From Patiria pectinifera (taxonomy: Eukaryota > Echinodermata > Asteroidea > Valvatida > Asterinidae), in assembly GCA_029964075.1 (NCBI GenBank), contig CM057142.1:33296392-33360391 (forward strand): DNA of 64,000 bases, given 5' to 3'. Positions 12,701 to 21,700 of this stretch are shown here, one piece after another (position 1 is the first letter of the stretch; every line of letters starts with the position of its first letter). The notes under the pieces are model-generated. The model was given only the letters and a program-made list of their open reading frames with translations. It searched no databases and was not told the origin of the DNA. Both the position numbers and the translations under genes were made by a program.

Positions 12701-15700
12701 TGTTCGAGTGGTTCCACTAAAAAAATGATTTGGGTGGAGCGAAGTTTCTGTTTGTCTCAAGAATATCAAATGGTTTATTTACAGCACAAATATGAGACAG
12801 TATATATACAAATTAGGTACAGTATTTACAAAAAGAATTATATTAGGAACTTTGGTGAGTATATAAAAACAGAACTTTGTTGGGTCTGTAAAAACAGAAC
12901 TTTGTTAAGTATATAAAAACAGAACTTTGTTAAGTATATATAAAACGACAGTCAAATAGGGAAATATGCTAATGAAGTCGCTCCAAGGATGGTATCACTC
13001 GGGATGGTCTACGTTCATGCCTACTCCGTGTCCGATGTTAAAATCGATGTAGAAGCAGCAAAAATATTGCAAAATGCAATGCCGGCAACGCCAGATATAA
13101 AATTATTTTGCTGCTATCGGGGAGCCGCACCCAAAACTTGCAGAAAAAGTGGAGTGTGCAATGCTCGCTGTAAATGCTGGTCGCAAAGCAGTAGCAGAAC
13201 CAGGCAGATAGATGTCAACCCAAAGCAGAGTTGGAACGGAATCAACAATATTTTGGACCTAGCCCTACAAGAAAACCATACGAAACGCCCGGAATGCCAG
13301 CTATTCCTCTTAAACAAAGCGCGGTGGAATGCAAAACTCGCATGCTCGCTACGCCCATCACAAGTCATAGTTGAGTAAAATTCTAGGCGGCGCGCGCTGT
13401 TAAAAAAAAGTTTAGTTGGCCGCGAGAGGGCGCTAGGCAAAAAGCATAATCGCAATGGCTGCTCACATGTGATACGACACAAACACGAAATTACAAAAGT
13501 TATGAAATGAATGCTGGAGTAAGGAACCTGTCGGGTAAAAGTAAGTACTGCAACCCGACCTGGTTACATGTGGCACACAGTCTTAGTACCTTCTTTTCGA
13601 ACGGTAACAAATTTAACTTTAACAGTAAATTTAACAGTAACAAAGTGAACTTTAGTACTTTCTTTCTTTTGAAATTTGACTTTGGTACTTTCTTGCTTTC
13701 TTCCTTTTTGAACGGTTAACAAATTTAACTTTAACAGTAAATTTAACAGTACCAAAGTGAACTTTAGTACTTTCTTTCTTTTGACATTTGACTTTGGTAC
13801 TTTCTTGCTTTCTTCCTTTTTGAACGGTTAACAAATTTAACTTTAAACAATAAATGTACTGAAACGGGTTTAATAAACATATGAAACTTTGAGTTCTGTT
13901 TCAAATTGTGTGGGTTATTTTTTTGTTTCCATATGAAATTAAATGTGAAATATCGTTTCTGAACCAAATTGTTTGAAGTATCTGCTATGTATAATCTGGG
14001 TGTGTGATATTATTCAGTGTATCTGGCTGGTTTTCGGATTGTGCGTCCAGATTTTGTTTTGCGAGTGACAGTCGGAGACTTGTTTCGATCTGTGTTGTTT
14101 CGGTCTGTTTTGTTTCGGTCTGTTTGTTTCACAGCTTCTGTGTCTAGCTCCTTGTTGGACATTGGAAGTGATTCATCAGCGAATCGAACTCGTTTGGGCG
14201 TAGCCAGGGATTTCATCTGGCTGGGCATCTCACGTAGGTGCGAACGGTTGCGACGTAGTCTGTGTCCATTGGGTGTGGTGACTTCATATGATCTAGGTTC
14301 CTTACAGACTGTTGTGACTTCACCAGGCAACCAAGTGTGGTTCTGCTGGTCCAGGATTCGCACTCGTTGGCCAACATAGAGTTGTGGGAGTTCTTTTACT
14401 GCTTGTTTGGCATCATGGTCGGTCTTCATCTTTTGTCGTCTTGCCTCTAGCTGGTCTCTGATATCCTCAGCTTTCTGGGGGTTTGCTTGCAGGTGGTTGT
14501 TTGGCAAGGTAGTTTGTATCGGTCTGCCGAAGAGAATTTCAGCTGGTGACGGTAGTTTGGAGTCCACAGGGGTTGCCCGGAGGTTCAAGAGTGCTATGTC
14601 GACATTTTGTCCAGACTTCTGGCATTTCTTGATCACTGACTTGACGGTTCTGACTGATCGTTCCACGAAACCGTTTGAACGTGGATAACGTGGAGACGAA
14701 GTTGTGTGCTTGATGCCCCATGTGTTACACATGTCTTCGTAGTGTTTGCCTACGAATTGGGGGCCGTTGTCTGACATAACCTCAGCTGGTGCTCCAAGGA
14801 GGCTGAATGTGTGTGAGGTGATGCCAGCAACTGCTGCACTGGTTGTGCTGTTCAGCTTGTGAACGACAGGGTACTTCGAATGATAGTCAACTATCAGTAG
14901 ATAGTTGTCTCCGTGGATTTCAAACAGATCAGTGCCAAGTTTGGTCCAGGGGGTCGAAGGTACTTGATGTGGCTCCAATGGTTCCTTTTGCTGTTTGGGT
15001 TGGGATTCCTGGCAGTAGGAACACGCTTTGACAAGTTCATCAATATGGCGATTGATGTTGGGCCAGTAGACCGATTCTCTGGCTAGACGTCTTGTCTTCT
15101 CTATACCCATATGGCCTGTATGGAGCTGTTGTAAGATATCCGTCTGAAGTGAGTCTGGAATGATGACCTGTCTTCCTTTGAAAATTATTCCCCAGGAGAT
15201 ACCAAGCTCATCCCTGTATGGCCAGTAGACCCGTAGGTCTCGAGGTAGTTCCTTGACGGAGTCTGGCCAGCCACTGTATATTATCTGACACAGTGCACTT
15301 AGTACAGGGTCTCTTGCTGTTTCTCTCTGCAGTTGCTCTTGCTTAGACTGCCCAAAATGCACAAGGTCCATGCACATGGCGTCTTGGCCTTCATAGACAT
15401 CAAAACTGCTGACCAGTCTGTCTAAGGGTATGTCATCACTCTTTGTCGGGTTTGGCAATCTGCTCAGGGCATCTGATAGCGTCATTGTTTCCCTGGTCTG
15501 TACTGTACGTCAAAGTTGTATCCTTGCACCTTAATTAGCAAGCGTTGCAGACGAGGTGGTGCACTCGAGAGGGGTTTCTTCCAGATCATCTCAAGTGGCT
15601 TGTGATCAGTGTGGAGTGTAAACTCTTTCCCGAAGAGATAGCTATGGAACCTGGTGATGCCGAACACTAGGGCTAGTGTTTCTCTCTCTATGTTAGAGTA

Positions 15701-18700
15701 GTTGGCTTGTGCCGGGGAAAGACTCTTCGACGCAAATGCTATCGGCCTGTTGTTTTGAAGGAGGCAGGCTCCCAGACCCTTCTGTGATGCGTCGACTTCC
15801 AGCACAGTGTGTATCTCTGGGTTGTAGTACTGGAGACACGCTTCAGTGGTGATGAAATATTTCAAGGCTTCGAATGCTGCTTGATGGTCATCCTGCCACA
15901 GATATGGCACATTCTTCTTCAGGAGATCCCTGAGGGTCGCTGCTTTGTCTGCCAGGTTAGGGATATATGCAGAGACGTATGTGATCAGGCCTAGGAATTT
16001 TTGCAGGTCTTCCTTGTCCTGAGGTGTTGGAATGCTGTGGATGTCCTCAATTCTGCCTGGGTCCGGCCGGATGCCGGTGTCTGAGTACAGTGACCCAAAG
16101 AAGTTGATTTGGTTGGTCTTGATGTGGCATTTGTTGCTGTTGAAAACTAAGCCTTCACGGCTGGCTGTTTGAAGTAGATTCAGGAGGTTGGCATCGTGTT
16201 CTTCCTCAGTACGGCCATATACAGCAACATCGTCAGCAATGCCGACGCATCCTGGAACCTGTTCTATGATGTCGTCCATGCACTGCTGGAAGATGTCTTG
16301 GCTGATGGAGAGACCAAATGGAAGGCGCTGAAAACAGTACCGGCCAAATGGCGTTCGAAAGGTGGTCAGCTCTTGGGATTCTTCCTCGAGCTTGACGGCC
16401 CAATACCCAGCTTTAGCATCAAGCTTCGAGAAGAACTTGGCTTGAGAAAATGCTGGGTTCAGTTCCTCCAGTGTGGGTATTTTGTGCGGACATCTCTTGA
16501 GGCTCTGGTTCAGCCGCTTAGGATCCAGACAGACCCTAAGTGTCCCATCTTGTTTCAAGCTCGTGGTTATCGAGCTACACCAGTCAGTGTGATGGGTGAC
16601 CTTTCTAATTACACCTTGCTGTTCCATCTTGTCGATCTCTATTTTGAGCTTCGGCTTCAGGTGTATGCTACACTTCCTGGGTGCGTCAATGCTCGGTTTA
16701 GCATCCTCCTTTAGATGAAGAGTTGCTCTGGCTTTGAAGTTTCCAATTGTGTCAAATTGGTTGGGGTACAACCTCACGAGGTCGTGGACCGACTTGATGG
16801 TGTCATGTGACAGATTTTGGGGTTCACCTACTCCTGGTTGTTTGGGTGATGCAGGGGGTTGAGGTGACGATTCAGTGGAGTGGATGGTGACCACTTCAAG
16901 CTCGCAGCACATGGGCAGGCCGGCTATGGCTGGTCCAGGGACATCTACGACGTAGAATCTGTTCTGTGTCCACTTCGGTGTCTTGTAGCGGCATAAAAGC
17001 TCAATGCACCCTAGGCATACAATCTCTGTACCGTTGTACGCCGTCAGCTTGGTCTTCACAGGCTGGACGAAAGACTTCCATCGACTTGCATACATCTGTT
17101 TGATCGTACGGAGTGGCAACGTGTTTCCTCCGGCTCCAGTGTCAACTTTTGTGATTAGTCGGTGTGTGCCGATGAGGTCGGGGCAGATAACGTCAAGCGT
17201 TGTGTATGCCTCCCTGTTGTCGTCTATCGAGCTCATGCAGAGGTTCGAGACAGTAACTGTGTGGAATACTGTTTCATATTCCTCTGAAGCTTCTGCTGAA
17301 TGGATGGGTTGTTCATCTCTGTTGGTGTCATTTGGCTTCTGCTTGCCGGCATTGGATCGACTTTTGGATCTTGGTCTGCGAGTTGTATTTCCTCGCGATG
17401 GGCTGCGGCCACGTCTGGATGGAGATTTGCCCTTGCGTTTACCCTGGCTTCGGGTCTTTCTGCAGAATTTGGCCCAATGGCCCTTGGAACCACATGATTT
17501 ACATGTGTCCCGGTAGGCAGGACACCGTCTTGGTGGGTGGGATAGACCACAGTTGCCACAGGTTCTGCCAGTGGGTCGGAAAGCATGGACAGCTGTATGT
17601 GACGCCTCCAACGTCTCAAGGCACTTTTTGCCAGCAAGGATGGCTTCGTACTTCCGTCCCTCTTGTAGCATGTCATCGATGCTAAAACCAATGGGTTTGT
17701 CTAGAAGATCTTTCTGGAAAGATTCAGATGTGGTAGACGCAATCACTAATTCGATGATGCGTTCCGTCATTTCCTCTGGTCCGGTTACATTCGTGCCTTT
17801 GCTCGGCATCTGTTGACGAAGTTGTCCAGGGATTCATCTGGTTTCTGGCGATACCGCATAAGCTCCAGGCGATGTATGCGGAAGTTCACTTTGATGTGTA
17901 GCTGCTTCTCGAACAACTCCCATAACTGGTTGGGGATCAGTTGTTCTTCTGCTGACAGGCTTGAAGAATTTATCATTTTGAGGCCTCCAGTTCCGACTGC
18001 TATTTGTGTCTTAACAGCACGCTTGGCAGGATCGGTGATTTCCTGGTCCCTGAAGCTCAGGTCCATCCGTTGTTTAAAAAGCTTAAACTCTTCTGCGATG
18101 TCTGTGGCACCCCAGTTCATTTCTGGGAACTTGGCCATGATGCAGGGCTGTGGGATAGAAATCTCTGGGATACAATTCAATATGCTACAGCAAACGAAAT
18201 TGTGAACAATAGCAACTGCAATGTAGCTTACAGGTAAGTGCTACGATTAGTGATCACAATAAATCACAACAATATAATTATTTCAATAATAATTTTGACT
18301 ATTCAACAATATATTTGTCAAAACACATATTATTGTTCATATATGAAATGTCCAGAGTTCTTTTGGTGAGCAGTCCTTTCTCCAAGAATGTCCAAACACA
18401 GTTTGTCCTGCTTTTCCACAGAAATGAGCGATGTACTGTCAGATTTCCAACTTGACTTGATGTCCCGTACAGGCCTCCGTAGATATGATTGATGCACAGT
18501 TCCGGCACTGGCGGATGAATACGGCGAATGTTCACTGTGATGAGCGGGAAGCGCACAGTTCCGGCGATGATGCGGAGTGATAGGGTCAAAGGTCACACTT
18601 GACGTAAAGATGCGTGAAGCGGTTCACAGGGCTTGTGATGTTCACGGAACTATTTGTTCATACGCACAGCTACAAGAATGTGTGCACGATAGCGAAACAA

Positions 18701-21700
18701 TGTTTAACAATATGAAGGTGATTCAAAGGTGTACATTGTTACGTGAACTGGCTGGGTGGGGGGGGGGCTGATGATCACTCCCGTAGATCAGACTTTATGC
18801 AAAGTTATTGTAGTGACTTGCCTTGGTCACGCGATGGTGCAACGGGCTGGCCGGTCGACCGTGTGTACGGGTCGAGTAAGCTCGGTCGAGTCCAGGTGCA
18901 GTCGCGTCAAATCGGAGCTCGATCAGCTTTCACTCAGCTCCACAAAAAAGACGAAAAAGTCCTCTGTCGCTATGATGTCGATGGTCGACTCGGGGCGAGG
19001 GGTTTTCTCTTGTCCGTGCTGTCCACAGCACGGTATAGCGGTCCGTCTCAGCGTTGGCTCGGTGATGGCTTAGGCTTGGCTCAGTCCGGCGATGACTCCG
19101 GGCTGGGCTACGCACGCAGCTGAGTTTCAGTTACGTTGCGTGCGGTGTGCAGTGGGCTTGGCGACGGTGGGTGTGCGGCATACAGTGTGTGATGTGGTGC
19201 GCTGAATCTACGCACGCGGCGAGTACACATATGGATATGTACACTTCACACTGGCGATCACAGCGGAAACGTTGTTGTCGCGGAGACAATTTCTGCTACT
19301 TTCCGGTGGTTTTCAGTTACTCTACTTAGTTAAGAGTGATGGGTGTTCTCTGGCCTTTTTCACCACCGCTGCCACCATGAAGTGAGATGAATCAATGAAG
19401 AACTCAGAGGAGATTATTCTCAGGTTCTGTGCCACTGCAGCTTTATTCATCAGACATAATGTAAGAGTGAGCGCGGGCGAACTGTTCACCTAATGTGCTT
19501 GCGCGCATACAAAGTAGTGCTCATAAAGTATCACAACAGTTGGATTCAGCAGGGTTAGGGCTTTAGAGCAGCTTTCTTGGCTATGCTTACTTTGCTAAGA
19601 AAATCTTTGAGTACTTCATCTCAGAATTGTGTACTGTCGGCATATTCCACACAGAAAGCCTACAATGTTGATGATAAATGCATAATTCGGTGGTAAGCAG
19701 GGCCATAAATTGGGTTGTGCAGTCAATGCAATTTAACAGGGTTCCTGTGGCCTGGAAAAAAAACGTGGAAAAATCATGCTATTTTATTACTAATTTCCAG
19801 GCCTGGAAAAGTCATTGAAATTTGTAACAAAAAAAATGACAAAAGTCGTGGAAAAATTTTGTGAGGGCCAATTTATTTTAAAATTTTAAACTTATTCATA
19901 ATTTAACATTTGGAAATCTGATGTTTGTACCCAACAAAATGCGACACATTTTGCGGAAATTTTGCTGATTTTGCTGACGTCGCGGACTTGCGCAATGTGA
20001 AACTTTTGTGAAATTGTCATAACTGAAATGTTGCACAGCATAAAATGCTGCGCAACGCATGCAATAAATTGTGGCGCAAGTGGAGTTACGCCATACATAA
20101 AGTTTTGTGAAATCCCCTCGCTGTACTCTTTGGGGTTTTGATTTTTGGTTCCTAGTTTATTGGAAATGGGCCAAGTGAAGACTTTGACTTTAATCTTGTA
20201 TATTATTTTGTTTTTATCAGCTCATCAGGATGTCCTGAAGGAGGTGGAGGTTGAATACATTACCATGCCCGGCTGGAAGAGCAACACGGAGCAGATCCGA
20301 AACTTCGAAGATCTTCCACCAAACGCTCAGGCCTATGTGATGAAGCTAGAAGAACTAGTCGGTGTCCCTGGTGAGTATGGGCTTGGAGCGCGAACAAGAC
20401 ATCTCCAGTGGGGAGAAACATGTGTACTGGTTTGCGCACGTTTGTCGCAAAGTATGCATGACCGCTTTTATTCTGAATGTACACAAAACCATAGGAACTT
20501 TGCGTGAGCGTCAGGCGTTGTCAGAAATGCGTTCGCATGTCTCTCCCAGTGGTCTCCCCCAACTCTCCCTTTCGTACCGTTGAGGCGGTACTTGTGCCCA
20601 CATAGACATTTAATAAAACCTAGACAGGACATTATCTGCTTTTACGTTGTAAATTCTGTGAGCAAAACGAGCTGCGTCACGCGGCCTGGTGCGTTACGCG
20701 AAATATCATGTGGCTTTGATTTACGCGCATGCGTAAACGTATCTTCCACGTATTCCATGTTCAAGTGAGCGCCAGTGCACTTGTGCGCCACTGAGTTTTT
20801 TCCCACGTGCGTACGGGACCAAAAGATTTCAAGTAACGTGCACAGTGAGACCGTTCACTTGCACGACGCGTCACGCCTGTGGTGAGTGTTTTCGCGTAAT
20901 ACACGCAGCATTTTGCTCACAGGCGCAATAGCAAATGTGGTGTCTAGGTTTTATTATGTCTATGTGTGCCCATTGCAATGGATGATAGTGGCAAGGCACA
21001 GGGTATAGGTACCAGACATGTTCTCTTTGATGCCTCAATAGGTTGGAACCAGCTTACTGTCTACCAACTTTGTTCAGTAATGGTAAAAGGCCACGTCCAC
21101 ATTACCTGGCTGTGGCTGTCAATTTACAAATGCACCATAGAAAGAGGCTGAGCCACTACTCGTAGACTTTTGATTTATTTTCTGGCTATAGCCTAGTCTT
21201 GTTCCAAGAGTGAATTTGGAGTTTTCCCCCCTATATATGCAGCCTGTCCCTAGCAAGCGCGGTCAAGCTACCATGGTGGTGCAGGTCACTATCAATAAAA
21301 TCAATCGAGCCAAGTCTTTGGAACTTCTGTAGCGCTCGCCAGGAAATTCAGAGCATACCTCACGTGCGCTGTATTCAAGCTAATGCGCGCCCGTGAGTCA
21401 TACTCGGAATTTCTGGGGTATCGCTACCAAAGTTCCCAAGACTGGGTTTGATTGATCTTGTTGATAGCGACCTCGACCGCCGCAGTATGTTGACCGCGCT
21501 TGCCAGGGACAGGCTGCATTGGGGGGAAAATTCCAAATGTAGTCTTGGAACCAAGACTAGCCATAGTCCAGTAATGTGATCTTAGCCTAAGAAGATTTGA
21601 GATAGGCATACCCTGGGATTCATCTTTAAAATCAATTTTTCTTTTTCATTCCTTCTGTTTTGAGGCGTGCGATCACACCCCCACGCCATCACACGCCTAA

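Larger units (their letters stand above)
12414..19538 (-). mobile_element. Ty3/gypsy-type LTR retrotransposon, inactivated, inside an ADSS intron
   Basis: Read on the - strand: 5' LTR (19378-19538), primer binding site (19361-19377), about 1.2 kb leader, gag (18180-17785), protease-RT-RNase H (17809-15482), integrase (15485-14010), a 1.5-kb 3' region with tandem repeats, a polypurine tract (12479-12465) and a 51-bp 3' LTR remnant (12464-12414). The two LTR copies differ at 2 of 51 shared positions. The gene order RT-RNase H-integrase is diagnostic of Ty3/gypsy. Two frame breaks (near 17790-17809 and at 15482-15485) and the lost 3' LTR make it non-functional. The RNase H and integrase wording resembles the Mag/SURL group, but that lineage call is tentative. 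No target duplication can be checked because the left end is truncated. Confidence 0.92.

Noticed and set aside
12989-13378. 129-codon + strand open frame with cysteine clusters ([18 protein letters not shown]) inside the gypsy 3' region
   Set aside because: It is antisense to the element, shows no recognisable family beyond cysteine spacing, and the opposite strand is also open over the same stretch. A captured or nested fragment is possible, but the evidence is too weak to call a gene.
15482-15485. ATGA stop-start overlap as translational coupling between pol frames
   Set aside because: The region split by the overlap is normally one continuous polypeptide, and eukaryotic gypsy elements do not usually reinitiate this way; a one-base indel is simpler.
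18743-19123. Overlapping + and - open frames in the CpG-rich part of the gypsy leader
   Set aside because: High GC lowers stop-codon frequency; the products are low-complexity with no family resemblance.
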